A stretch of DNA of 64,000 nucleotides from the NCBI GenBank assembly GCA_027533395.1, contig JAPZUF010000002.1:237373-301372 (forward strand), in the 5' to 3' direction. The DNA is from Cyclobacteriaceae bacterium (GTDB lineage: Bacteria; Bacteroidota; Bacteroidia; Cytophagales; Cyclobacteriaceae). Shown piece after piece: positions 31,475 to 39,597 of the stretch (position 1 is its first letter; each line of letters starts with the position of its first letter). The notes beneath the pieces are model-generated. The model was not told the DNA's origin, ran no database searches, and saw only the letters and a list, made by a program, of their open reading frames with translations. The translations under genes and the position numbers were made by a program.

Positions 31475-32071
31475 ATGAAAATCTTAAAAATTGTGGGCAT
31501 TGTGCTCGCAGTCATTGTGGTTCTTGTTTTTGCGGGCTTAGCGATGATGTCGCCCCAAGCTAAAATGGAAAGAAGCATTGTGGTAAACGCTCCTCCTGAA
31601 ACTGTATTTGCACAATTGGCTTCATTCGAGAATTTTAATCAGTGGTCGCCATGGACAAAAATGGATCCGTCTGCCAAACAAACTGTTGAAGGACCTGCGA
31701 CAGGTGTAGGCGCCAAAATGAGTTGGGATGGTCCTGAAACTGGGAAGGGTTCGCAGTGGACTGTGGAGTATGAAGAAAATGAAAGAGTAAAAAATGCCAT
31801 GCAATTCGAAGGCATGGAAGGAGAAATTTATGCTCAGTTTATTCTTGAACCTGTTGCTGAAGGCACGAAAGTAATTTGGTCGTACGAAAGTGATGTAAGT
31901 AAAACAGGAATTGTAAATTCTTCTATGACAAAACTTTTTAATGCTTTTGCATTAGAAGGAATGTTAGGTAAACAGTATGAAGAAGGATTGGCTGCGCTAA
32001 AACAACGAGTAGAATCGATGCCACCCCCCACAGTGCCACCTACGCCTGCAGATTCTTTACAGTCGAAATAA
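31475..32071 (+). CDS. SRPBCC (START-like) family protein, membrane anchored
   Basis: An N-terminal helix (ILKIVGIVLAVIVVLVFAGLA) anchors a 150-residue START/Bet v1-like domain with VVNAPPETVFAQLASFENFNQWSPW, YEENERVKNAMQFEG and a closing long helix (KLFNAFALEGMLGKQYEEGLAALKQ). The fold holds a hydrophobic cavity; the ligand is unknown. The C-terminal tail is proline-rich (PPPTVPPTP). A terminator follows, and the next gene encodes a second SRPBCC protein with about the same layout, so the pair probably arose by duplication. Confidence 0.88.
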   Translation: MKILKIVGIVLAVIVVLVFAGLAMMSPQAKMERSIVVNAPPETVFAQLASFENFNQWSPWTKMDPSAKQTVEGPATGVGAKMSWDGPETGKGSQWTVEYEENERVKNAMQFEGMEGEIYAQFILEPVAEGTKVIWSYESDVSKTGIVNSSMTKLFNAFALEGMLGKQYEEGLAALKQRVESMPPPTVPPTPADSLQSK

Positions 32072-32085
32072 TTATTAACTTAATC

Positions 32086-32110
32086 ATCGGGCCTCGGCCC
32101 GATTTTTTTA
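32086..32110 (+). terminator. Terminator after first SRPBCC gene
   Basis: ATCGGGCC (32086-32093) and GGCCCGAT (32096-32103) are exact arms around TC, followed by seven T. It sits only 6 nt before the start of the second SRPBCC gene. Confidence 0.9.
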
Positions 32111-32115
32111 TTCTT

Positions 32116-32628
32116 ATGAAATGGTTTTTGAAATTAATGGGAGGATTGATTGTTGCTTTTGTTGTAATCGGATTTCTTTTTCCGGCTAGTTACCAAACTA
32201 AATTAGATTTAATGGTTGATAAAAGTGATACTAGCCTATATACAACCGTTAGTGATTTAAAAACATGGAAGAAATGGTCGTATTGGGAAGTAACCGATAC
32301 AAACATGCGCATTACCTATGGAGAAAAATCACAAGGTCTAGGTGCAGCCTACACATGGGGCGACAAAGAAAGTGATATAGGCACACTAACAATTGTAACG
32401 GCAGAACCTTACAGGTTAATTGAATACGAGGCTAAATTCGATACCGACTTACCACCTGCAAAAGGATGGTACTCTTTTAAGAAAATGGGAGATAGAACTC
32501 TCGTAGAATCAGGATTTTATATGGAGCATGGTTATAATCCGTTGAATCGTTGGTTCGGAATTTTGTTTGGACAAGAAATGGATAAGGCCATTGAACACAA
32601 TCTATATGCTTTACGTGATTTACGATAA
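32116..32628 (+). CDS. SRPBCC family protein (second copy)
   Basis: The 170-residue protein has an N-terminal helix (FLKLMGGLIVAFVVIGFLFP) and a START-like domain with TSLYTTVSDLKTWKKWSYW, GLGAAYTWGDKESDIG and a C-terminal helix (FGQEMDKAIEHNLYALRDL). It has the same topology as the preceding gene but low identity. The strong terminator between them implies it depends on readthrough or on a promoter inside the upstream gene. Ligand unknown. Confidence 0.82.
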   Translation: MKWFLKLMGGLIVAFVVIGFLFPASYQTKLDLMVDKSDTSLYTTVSDLKTWKKWSYWEVTDTNMRITYGEKSQGLGAAYTWGDKESDIGTLTIVTAEPYRLIEYEAKFDTDLPPAKGWYSFKKMGDRTLVESGFYMEHGYNPLNRWFGILFGQEMDKAIEHNLYALRDLR

Positions 32629-32752
32629 GCAAATTCAAAGTAGTGCGCTTTTTTTACTTTATCCATCGGTTACAACGATTATTTACCTTTCATCACATCC
32701 TGTCGATACAAAGTCTTTTACGTCTTATTTTCGTTTTGATTAAAATCATTTT

Positions 32753-35152
32753 ATGAAGAAGATTTTTATTTTTATTTACACGTTATGCAGCTTGGTTAAT
32801 GTCTTAGCGCAGGATAATATCTCGTATCAAAAACCAAGTGCAGAATTGCAGCAATTGCTTGATGCACCTGCTACGCCAGCCATTGTGTTTTCGCCAGATA
32901 AAAAATGGATGGCGCAACTCGATCGTTCCGATTATCCAACTATCGAAGAATTATCCAGACCTGAAATGCGTTTGGGAGGTTTACGATTCGATCCGGCTAA
33001 TTTTGGCCCTAGCCGCCAGCGTTATTTAATTGGTGTGTCGCTTAAAAATTTACAAGACAAAAAAGAGTACACCGTTCAAGGTTTGCCTTCACCTTTGTTA
33101 ATGTCTAGTCCTTCTTTTTCGCCCGATAGCAAGAAGATGGCTTTCTTGCAAAACTATGCCGATAGAATTGAACTTTGGGTTGTAGATTTAACAACGTTTA
33201 AAGCGGAAAAACAATCTGAAAAAAAAATAAATTCTATTTTAACAGGTGGTTATTTGTGGTTTGGCGATTCGAAAAGATTGTTGTTAACGATTGTGCCTGA
33301 AAAGCAAATTAACAAACCAGAAAAATCACGTGTACCGAACGGTCCTGTAATCGAAGAAAATTTAGGGCGGAAAGCACCAAGCCGAACGTTTCAGGATTTA
33401 TTGAAAAATCCGTATGACGAACAAATGTTTGAGTATTATACAACCACTCAGTTGGCTGTTAAAACAATTGGTGGTACCGAAAACATCATTACCTCAACAG
33501 CTATTTTTACGTCAGCTGTTACATCACCTGACGGTAATCATATATTGGTACGTGAGTTGCACAAACCATTTTCTTATTTGGTGCCTTTCAATCGGTTCCC
33601 CCAATATGTAAAAGTGTTACAAAGCGATGGTACTTTGGTAAAACAATTGGCAGACCTTCCGTTGCAGGATAACATTCCTAACGGATTTAATGCTGTACCC
33701 ACCGGCCCTCGCAACCATAGCTGGCGAAGCGATGTGGCAGCAACTATCTTTTGGGTAGAAGCACAAGATGGTGGTGATCCTAAAAATAAAGCAGAAGTAC
33801 GCGATATTGTTTATGAACAGAACGCTCCTTTCAATCAGCCTGCAAATATATTAATCGAATTACCTTTACGATATGCCGGAATTACCTGGGGAAATTCAAC
33901 TGTTGCATGGGTCTACGAAAACTGGTGGACAGACAGGAAAATAAGAACCTATCAACTAAATCCTACAACCAAAGCAAGAGATGTAATCGAAGATCGATCT
34001 AGCGAAGATGCCTACAATGATCCGGGTAACGTCTTAACAGAGTTAAATACTTTTGGACGTTCTGTTATGATGGTTCGTAATAATACAGTTTGGCTTTCTG
34101 GTTTAGGTTCTTCACCAGAAGGCGACCGACCATTTTTGGATACTTACCATTTAACCACTAAAAAGAAAACAAGATTGTGGAGATCCGAAGCGCCATACTT
34201 TGAAAGCGTAGTAACAGTGCTGGATGCTAAGAAAAATACTTTCGTAACATCTCGAGAGTCCTTAACTGAAAATCCTAATTTTTATATACGAACAGCTGGT
34301 TCAAAAAGTGTAAGTCAGTTAACTAATTTCCCTCATCCATATCCTTTACTTAAGGATGTAAAGAAGCAAGTATTGCAATACAAGCGTGCTGATGGTGTTA
34401 ATCTAACGGCTGATCTATATGTTCCGGCTAATTATAGAAAAGAAGATGGCCCATTACCAACTTTCTTATGGGCCTATCCGGAAGAATTTAAATCGAATGC
34501 TAATGCCGGGCAAGTAAAAGGCTCGCCTTATACCTTTCCTAGAATAGGATGGGGAAGTGCTATTTATTGGGTAGCAAAAGGCTATGCCATATTGGATAAC
34601 GCATCCATTCCAATTGTTGGCGAAGGGGACAAAGAGCCAAATGATACTTATATCGAACAGCTAGTAGCCAGTGCGAAAGCAGCCATTGATTATGGGGCAT
34701 CTTTAGGTGTGGTAGATCCTAAGCGTGTTGCAGCTGGTGGTCATTCGTACGGTGCATTCATGACAGGCAATTTGTTGGCACATTCTGATTTGTTTAAAGC
34801 CGGAATAGCTCGAAGTGGTGCATATAACCGAACGTTAACACCATTTGGATTTCAATCCGAGGAGAGAACATATTGGGAAGCTCCAAAAGTGTATTTTGAT
34901 ATGAGTCCTTTTTCATTTGCAGATAAGATAAAAGAACCAATCTTATTAATACATGGCGAAGCTGATAACAATCCCGGAACTTTTCCAATTCAGTCCGAAA
35001 GATTTTACAATGCTTTGAAAGGCCATGGTGCAACAGCACGTTATGTGGTTTTACCTTATGAAAGCCATGGATATCAGGCAAAAGAAAGTTTGTTGCACAT
35101 GTTGTGGGAGATGGATCAGTGGCTGGAGAAATATGTGAAGAATGCTAAGTAA
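32753..35152 (+). CDS. S9 family serine peptidase (glutamyl-endopeptidase-like), exported
   Basis: A signal peptide (about 1-20, ending VLAQ) precedes a beta-propeller domain (about 40-500) and an alpha/beta-hydrolase domain (about 520-799). The catalytic serine is in AAGGHSYGAFMTG, the aspartate in LIHGEADNNPG and the histidine in YESHGYQAKES. The N-terminal phrase TIEELSRPEMRLGGLRFDP resembles the S9D glutamyl endopeptidases known from chloroplasts (CGEP), so cleavage after glutamate is possible. It probably degrades oligopeptides in the periplasm. It is monocistronic with a terminator at 35173. Confidence 0.92.
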   Translation: MKKIFIFIYTLCSLVNVLAQDNISYQKPSAELQQLLDAPATPAIVFSPDKKWMAQLDRSDYPTIEELSRPEMRLGGLRFDPANFGPSRQRYLIGVSLKNLQDKKEYTVQGLPSPLLMSSPSFSPDSKKMAFLQNYADRIELWVVDLTTFKAEKQSEKKINSILTGGYLWFGDSKRLLLTIVPEKQINKPEKSRVPNGPVIEENLGRKAPSRTFQDLLKNPYDEQMFEYYTTTQLAVKTIGGTENIITSTAIFTSAVTSPDGNHILVRELHKPFSYLVPFNRFPQYVKVLQSDGTLVKQLADLPLQDNIPNGFNAVPTGPRNHSWRSDVAATIFWVEAQDGGDPKNKAEVRDIVYEQNAPFNQPANILIELPLRYAGITWGNSTVAWVYENWWTDRKIRTYQLNPTTKARDVIEDRSSEDAYNDPGNVLTELNTFGRSVMMVRNNTVWLSGLGSSPEGDRPFLDTYHLTTKKKTRLWRSEAPYFESVVTVLDAKKNTFVTSRESLTENPNFYIRTAGSKSVSQLTNFPHPYPLLKDVKKQVLQYKRADGVNLTADLYVPANYRKEDGPLPTFLWAYPEEFKSNANAGQVKGSPYTFPRIGWGSAIYWVAKGYAILDNASIPIVGEGDKEPNDTYIEQLVASAKAAIDYGASLGVVDPKRVAAGGHSYGAFMTGNLLAHSDLFKAGIARSGAYNRTLTPFGFQSEERTYWEAPKVYFDMSPFSFADKIKEPILLIHGEADNNPGTFPIQSERFYNALKGHGATARYVVLPYESHGYQAKESLLHMLWEMDQWLEKYVKNAK

Positions 35153-35172
35153 TTTTTCTGAGTAAATATCAT

Positions 35173-35207
35173 AAGCAGGTTGTCTATTGGCAACCTGTTT
35201 TTTTTTT
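35173..35207 (+). terminator. Terminator after S9 peptidase gene
   Basis: CAGGTTG (35176-35182) pairs with CAACCTG (35191-35197), extended by A/T pairs, followed by about ten T. Confidence 0.88.
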
Positions 35208-35243
35208 GAACTTTTCACGATGGATTTATTTCCAATGCTTGAC

Positions 35244-35286
35244 TTGCATAACGGACAAATTACCGTATATTAGCAGTCAAATGTCC
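35244..35286 (+). promoter_or_regulatory. Promoter and candidate operator of the Xre/RES module
   Basis: TTG at 35244-35246 and TATATTAG at 35266-35273, 19 nt apart, resemble the Bacteroidota -33/-7 pair. GGACA (35253-35257) and TGTCC (35282-35286) form an inverted repeat flanking the -7 box, and ACGG/CCGT at 35251-35254/35263-35266 form a smaller one. This fits autorepression by the antitoxin (inferred). Confidence 0.4.
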
Positions 35287-35291
35287 ATCTT

Positions 35292-35777
35292 ATGAAAAGA
35301 TATAAAAAAACATCTGGTTCAAAATCTAATGTAAATGATGCCGAAGTTGCTTACCTCAAAAAGCAAAGCGCGGATGTTAGTCCTGAGGTTTTATTATCCA
35401 TTTCAGAAGGTCATTTAACTGAACCCTTGCAACGCGTATCAGCTTTTCGCAAAGGCTTTAAAAAGAAATCATTTGATAAACTAAAAGAATATTCAGGCTT
35501 AGATAATAATACATTGGCGGTAGCATTAGCAGTATCTGCTAAAACAATACAACGCGTACAAACCTTCGATGTCGTTCAATCCGAAAAGTTATATCAATTA
35601 GCCACAGTTTATGCATTGGGTTTATCCTATTTTGGTAAAGAAGGTTTTGCTCGTTGGATGGAGCGCCCCTTATTTACCTTAGGCAACAGAAAACCCATCG
35701 AACTCATCGATGTGTCAGAAGGTTTGGAGTTGGTTAAAGCCGAAATCATCCGCTTGCAACACGGTGTAGCCTTATGA
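35292..35777 (+). CDS. Antitoxin with Xre/MbcA/ParS toxin-binding domain
   Basis: The 161-residue protein has an N-terminal basic segment, a helix-turn-helix region around FDKLKEYSGLDNNTLAVALAVSAKTIQRVQ, and the C-terminal MbcA/ParS toxin-binding domain with QLATVYALGLSYFGKEG, FARWMERPLFTLGNRKPIEL and VKAEIIRLQHG. It neutralises the RES toxin by covering its active site and normally represses the operon. The stop overlaps the toxin start (ATGA). An operator-like repeat lies in the promoter. Confidence 0.93.
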   Translation: MKRYKKTSGSKSNVNDAEVAYLKKQSADVSPEVLLSISEGHLTEPLQRVSAFRKGFKKKSFDKLKEYSGLDNNTLAVALAVSAKTIQRVQTFDVVQSEKLYQLATVYALGLSYFGKEGFARWMERPLFTLGNRKPIELIDVSEGLELVKAEIIRLQHGVAL

Positions 35778-36229
35778 TTTGCTACAGAATTTCGCTTACA
35801 AAATATGCCGTTACTTCCGGTATGGGTGCCAAGTTAGTAGGAGGGAGATGGAATTTACCCGGCACACCAGCTTTATATGCTTGCCATACCATATCGGCTG
35901 CTTTATTAGAGCGATTAACCATCGACTCGGAATTGTTTGCATCAGACCGATATGTCCTTTACAGCATTATGGAATTTAAGTTTGATGACAGACACATTCA
36001 TGTTTATCAGGAGAAACAGTTGCCTGAAGGATGGAATAGCATTCCATTTCAGCATACTTCGCAGGTCTTTGGTAATGTTATTCTTCAATCAGGTAAACTC
36101 GCTTTTGCTGTGCCATCAGTAGTTGATCCATCATCCTTAAATATCATTCTAAATCCAATATCTGAGTTATTCGAAAGAGTTGATTACAAAGTTTATCCTC
36201 TTACACTTGATAAAAGAATTGTAAGGTAG
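35774..36229 (+). CDS. RES-domain toxin (NAD+-degrading family)
   Basis: RES toxins resemble ADP-ribosyltransferases and deplete NAD+ by phosphorolysis or hydrolysis. The 151-residue chain carries the motif residues that name the family: Arg5 in MICYRIS, GGRWNLPGTPALYAC, the glutamate in ALLERLTIDSE and the serine in ILNPISELFE. Nothing is missing, so the toxin looks active. It overlaps its antitoxin gene by 4 nt. The pair lies between housekeeping genes without other mobile-element signs. Confidence 0.93.
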   Translation: MICYRISLTKYAVTSGMGAKLVGGRWNLPGTPALYACHTISAALLERLTIDSELFASDRYVLYSIMEFKFDDRHIHVYQEKQLPEGWNSIPFQHTSQVFGNVILQSGKLAFAVPSVVDPSSLNIILNPISELFERVDYKVYPLTLDKRIVR

Positions 36230-36270
36230 ATTTTACTGTTCGTAAAGTAATTTTAAAGGCACAATACAAC

Positions 36271-36310
36271 ATTAAGAAATCTTAATTTTAATTTAAGTTA
36301 AAATTTAAGG
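36271..36310 (+). promoter_or_regulatory. Palindrome and tandem ATTTAAG repeats before the two-component operon
   Basis: ATTAAG-AAAT-CTTAAT (36271-36286) is a perfect palindrome. ATTTAAG at 36291-36297 is repeated at 36303-36309, a spacing of about one helical turn as expected for OmpR-family direct repeats. The operon starts 21 nt later, so autoregulation by the encoded regulator is possible. Confidence 0.4.
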
Positions 36311-36330
36311 TAAGGTTGTAGACTTACAGC

Positions 36331-37539
36331 ATGAAAAACAAATTAATGCTTTTAGCCATAGTGTTAATAACTGCGAATCAGGTAAGAGCACAGGCGAAAA
36401 TTGAGATTAGGGAATTTAAAGGCACATTACAAAATTTCGAAGTTGGTTATAGTTTTGCTTACGAGTACCTAACAGTAAAAGTTGAGAGTGAAGAATATCG
36501 ATTTTACTTTCCACCGTTTCACGGGCAGTGGATTCAATCAAAATTTAAACCAGGCGATCTTGTAAAAGTAAAAGTTAGCTATAACTACACGCTGGCTGAA
36601 AATGTAAAGAAGTTAAAAGCTGAGAAAAGCAAATTTGTAACATTTTTAGACCGGCAAGAAATTGTTGACATCTGGGTCGATGGTCAATGGGTGTCCTTAC
36701 CTGCTCGCAGCACTGAGAATTTGAATGAAAATATTTCGTATCATTTTGATAAAAAGATAAAGTCTTTTTATACAGTAAGTAATTTAATGAAGGCTATAAT
36801 TTTCGAAGATAATAGTATAGCCTACACTTTTGTTTTTCATAAAGAAAGAGATCCTTCTTATCTCTATAAAATTGGCGATAGAATAAATTTTTTAGGCACT
36901 AAACCCGAACGAACAGACGGCTATGCCTATCCGTTTCCGGAAAAAAAAGTATATCAATTCTTTTCTTTAGTAAAAATTAAAGGAACGATAAAATCGTACC
37001 TCTACAAACAAAATGCTGTTTGCATCGGAGCTAAATTCTATGTTGATAATAATGAATTAACTGTGTGTTTTCCCAGTGAAAAAGCCGAGGAAGTAAAGAA
37101 TTTTTTAGAAGGTAAAACACAGATTACGCTTTACACTTCGGCAGATAAACAAGATCTCAAAATTAATTTGTTTCCCGAACTGCATGTTTTGATTAAAGAT
37201 AAAGATACTTTAAAGATAAACCAACTAGATTTCTTTGGTGAACCAGACAGAAACCATAAATTCAAATCTATTGAGTTCGAAGGAAAGATTTCGCGGATAA
37301 CTAAATCGCAATCGGGTAAAGTAGCCAACCTTATAATAGATGAAAAGTATTACGTGGAGATAGACCCACGGTTAGATGCACAAATTGGAACCTCATTAAA
37401 AAAGGGAATCATATTGAAAATTAAAGGTAAAGAAAGACAAAAGAAAGAGGGCGAGGTTTACCAGTACAAATACAAAATAATTAGCCCTGAACAAATAGTT
37501 ATTGAAGGAAAAACACATTTACTTAACAACTTACCCTGA
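36331..37539 (+). CDS. Unknown exported protein with four diverged beta-barrel (OB-like) repeats
   Basis: I do not recognise this gene. A signal peptide (about residues 1-20, ending VRAQ) is followed by about 380 residues that divide into four units of roughly 85-105 residues starting near 25, 135, 217 and 315. Each begins with a strand such as FKGTLQNF, DKKIKSFY, IKGTIKSYLY or FEGKISRITK, has a middle strand ending Y-x-F/V/I, and a G-D/K-x-I/V-x-L/V strand (KPGDLVKVKVS, KIGDRINFLG, LKKGIILKIKG). This is the look of small OB-type barrels. The gene overlaps the OmpR-type regulator by one base (TGATG), so protein and two-component system are one operon; it may be the periplasmic sensor partner or the target. 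Fold and role are inferred. Confidence 0.6.
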   Translation: MKNKLMLLAIVLITANQVRAQAKIEIREFKGTLQNFEVGYSFAYEYLTVKVESEEYRFYFPPFHGQWIQSKFKPGDLVKVKVSYNYTLAENVKKLKAEKSKFVTFLDRQEIVDIWVDGQWVSLPARSTENLNENISYHFDKKIKSFYTVSNLMKAIIFEDNSIAYTFVFHKERDPSYLYKIGDRINFLGTKPERTDGYAYPFPEKKVYQFFSLVKIKGTIKSYLYKQNAVCIGAKFYVDNNELTVCFPSEKAEEVKNFLEGKTQITLYTSADKQDLKINLFPELHVLIKDKDTLKINQLDFFGEPDRNHKFKSIEFEGKISRITKSQSGKVANLIIDEKYYVEIDPRLDAQIGTSLKKGIILKIKGKERQKKEGEVYQYKYKIISPEQIVIEGKTHLLNNLP

Positions 37540-38213
37540 TGTTAAAGATATTATTAATCGAAGACGAACCCAGATTAAACGAACATTTAAAGAAAGGGCT
37601 GGCACAACAAGGCTACTCGGTAGATAGTGTTTTAAATGGTACTGATGGTTTAAGTTATGTAACGCAAAGCAATTACGATTTGATAATTTTAGATTTAATG
37701 TTACCCGGTCAAAATGGTTTTCAGGTTCTTGAAAATTTAAAAACGTTTGGGTTAGATATTCCGGTTATCATCATAAGTGCGTTAAGCCATTCAGAAAAGG
37801 TAATTGAAGGATTAGATAAAGGTGCGATAGATTACATAAAAAAACCTTTTGATTTTGGCGAGTTTTTAGCAAGAGTAAGAGCAGCTACCCGAAAGCCTGG
37901 AACCAAAAATGTTACCCTAATTAAATTCAATCAAATCGAAATGGATTTAATAAAAAGGAAAGTTTTTCTTGCTGAGAATGAAATTCAACTCACCAAGCGA
38001 GAATTTATGTTGTTAGAGTTTTTGCTTAGTAATGTAAACCGTGTTGTTTCGAAAACAGAAATTGCAGAGAAAGTTTGGGAAGTAAACTTCGATATGCACA
38101 GTAATGTTATTGAAGTTCATCTATCGCAATTGAGAAAAAAAATTGGTGAAGACGTAATTCAGACAAGAGTAGGCTTAGGATATTGCATAGAAGGAAATGT
38201 GATACGCAAATAA
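37539..38213 (+). CDS. OmpR-family response regulator
   Basis: Residues 1-115 are a receiver with acidic pair Glu8-Asp9, phospho-acceptor Asp52 in LIILDLMLPGQNG and the KKPFDFGEF lysine. Residues about 128-222 are the winged-helix DNA-binding domain with ENEIQLTKREFMLLEFLL, VSKTEIAEKVW and VIEVHLSQLRKKIGED. It binds tandem direct repeats as other OmpR proteins do; candidate repeats lie at 36291-36309. Its stop and the start of the kinase share one base (TAATG). Confidence 0.95.
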   Translation: MLKILLIEDEPRLNEHLKKGLAQQGYSVDSVLNGTDGLSYVTQSNYDLIILDLMLPGQNGFQVLENLKTFGLDIPVIIISALSHSEKVIEGLDKGAIDYIKKPFDFGEFLARVRAATRKPGTKNVTLIKFNQIEMDLIKRKVFLAENEIQLTKREFMLLEFLLSNVNRVVSKTEIAEKVWEVNFDMHSNVIEVHLSQLRKKIGEDVIQTRVGLGYCIEGNVIRK

Positions 38214-39523
38214 TGAAACCCAAGTTTATCAGTTTGCAAACCAAAGTAGCAGCTTTTTTTCTGGCTGCTTTTCTGCTTGTGCTTATACCTGTAAACTATC
38301 TCATGTATAAAGAAGTAGAATTGGTAATTCAAGAAACCAATAAACGCGAATTAGTAAACGAAACCGAGCGACTTTACAATCTGTTTAAGTTAGAACCCAT
38401 TGTTATACCTGTTCCATCAGAAAACTCTTTGCTTAAGATACAGATACGGCATGCAAACGAACTCGAAGAATTTTTTTCCTCACCGGGTTTTCCATATTTG
38501 TATGCCCAAGATTTGCAACTACCTATTTTTTATACCGACACATTTGAAGTAGCCACAATTGTAAAACCTATTCCATACAGCAGCAAGGAATTGGTGTTTT
38601 CTTTAGCTAGAAGCAACACAGTTTTCCTAAAAAAAACAAATCAGTTACGCATATATCTGTACGGTATATTTTTACTCACCTTAATTGCGACTTCAGCATT
38701 AGTTTATTTTGTTTCGAGGTGGTTGCTTAGGCCACTTAAACAAATGGCGGCACAAACTACTTCTATTACTAATTCTGCAACTATCAATTTTATTGAAACA
38801 CCCACCAGCAATGACGAACTCTCTCAACTCGGTAATGCCATTAACCAAATGCTTGAGCGACTTAAACATTCGGCCAGCAATCAAATCAATTTTTTCGCCT
38901 CAGCTGCGCATGAGTTAAGAACACCTCTAGCATTAATGAAAGCCGAGATAACTAACCCTGCCAGCGAAAATCCTGAAATCAAACTTATACACATATTAGA
39001 AGAGGTATCTCGATTGGAGCGAATCATCCATGATTTTTTGATGATTAGTGAGTTAAAATCGGACAGCTTAATCATAAGAAAGAGGCCAACGCTCTTTGTT
39101 GAGCTTGTTTATGAAACATTAAAAAAGTTAAAACTACTTGCGCAACGGTATAATAGTGTTTTACTTTTTCATACCGATGAAAAATCCGTTTCTCAAATAA
39201 TACAAGCCGATGCCGATAAAATGGAAACGGTACTCATCAACCTCATCGAAAATGCAATTAAACACGCACCACAAAAAAGTAAAATCGAATTGAAATTAAC
39301 TTCGCAACATGATGAACTTCAATTTTCAATTGTTAATCCGGTAAATAAACCAATTGAAAACACGCAAGAACTCCTAAGAGAATTTAAAAAAACAGACGAT
39401 CAAAGCGGAGGTATCGGTATGGGGCTATGGCTTTGCGAGTCCATTATCAGTAAACATGGCGATAAAATAGTGGTCGACTATAAAAACGGACAGTTCTCTA
39501 CATACCTGTTTTTAAAAATATAA
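38213..39523 (+). CDS. Membrane sensor histidine kinase
   Basis: I start at the ATG at 38213, coupled to the regulator stop; an upstream in-frame ATG at 38183 would overlap the regulator by 31 nt. The protein has a membrane helix at about 10-30, a periplasmic domain of about 115 residues, a second helix near 147-167, a HAMP-like linker, a HisKA domain with His in [16 protein letters not shown] and a HATPase domain with [11 protein letters not shown] and [13 protein letters not shown]. The ATPase N, G1 and G2 boxes are recognisable but the G1 region is degenerate (VNPVNKPIE in place of DxGxG), which may mean weak or altered kinase activity. It shares an operon with the unknown exported repeat protein. 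Confidence 0.92.
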   Translation: MKPKFISLQTKVAAFFLAAFLLVLIPVNYLMYKEVELVIQETNKRELVNETERLYNLFKLEPIVIPVPSENSLLKIQIRHANELEEFFSSPGFPYLYAQDLQLPIFYTDTFEVATIVKPIPYSSKELVFSLARSNTVFLKKTNQLRIYLYGIFLLTLIATSALVYFVSRWLLRPLKQMAAQTTSITNSATINFIETPTSNDELSQLGNAINQMLERLKHSASNQINFFASAAHELRTPLALMKAEITNPASENPEIKLIHILEEVSRLERIIHDFLMISELKSDSLIIRKRPTLFVELVYETLKKLKLLAQRYNSVLLFHTDEKSVSQIIQADADKMETVLINLIENAIKHAPQKSKIELKLTSQHDELQFSIVNPVNKPIENTQELLREFKKTDDQSGGIGMGLWLCESIISKHGDKIVVDYKNGQFSTYLFLKI

Positions 39524-39558
39524 GGCCTTTCAATTCTTATAAAAGCCCTTATTTTAGC

Positions 39559-39566
39559 TACTTTTG
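39559..39566 (+). promoter_or_regulatory. Bacteroidota-type -7 box of lepA
   Basis: TACTTTTG followed by C fits TAnnTTTG and lies 32 nt before the ATG. The -33 element is unclear. Confidence 0.45.
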
Positions 39567-39597
39567 CAGTCCGAAAAACCGAATTGGAAGGGAAGTC

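Noticed and set aside
32753..35152. Dipeptidyl peptidase IV
   Set aside because: The propeller phrase IEELSRPEMRLGGLR and lack of the DPP IV double-Glu motif fit the glutamyl endopeptidase-like S9 group better.
35292..36229. Mobile genetic island around the Xre/RES pair
   Set aside because: There is no integrase, transposase, direct repeat or tRNA flank; the composition matches the neighbours.
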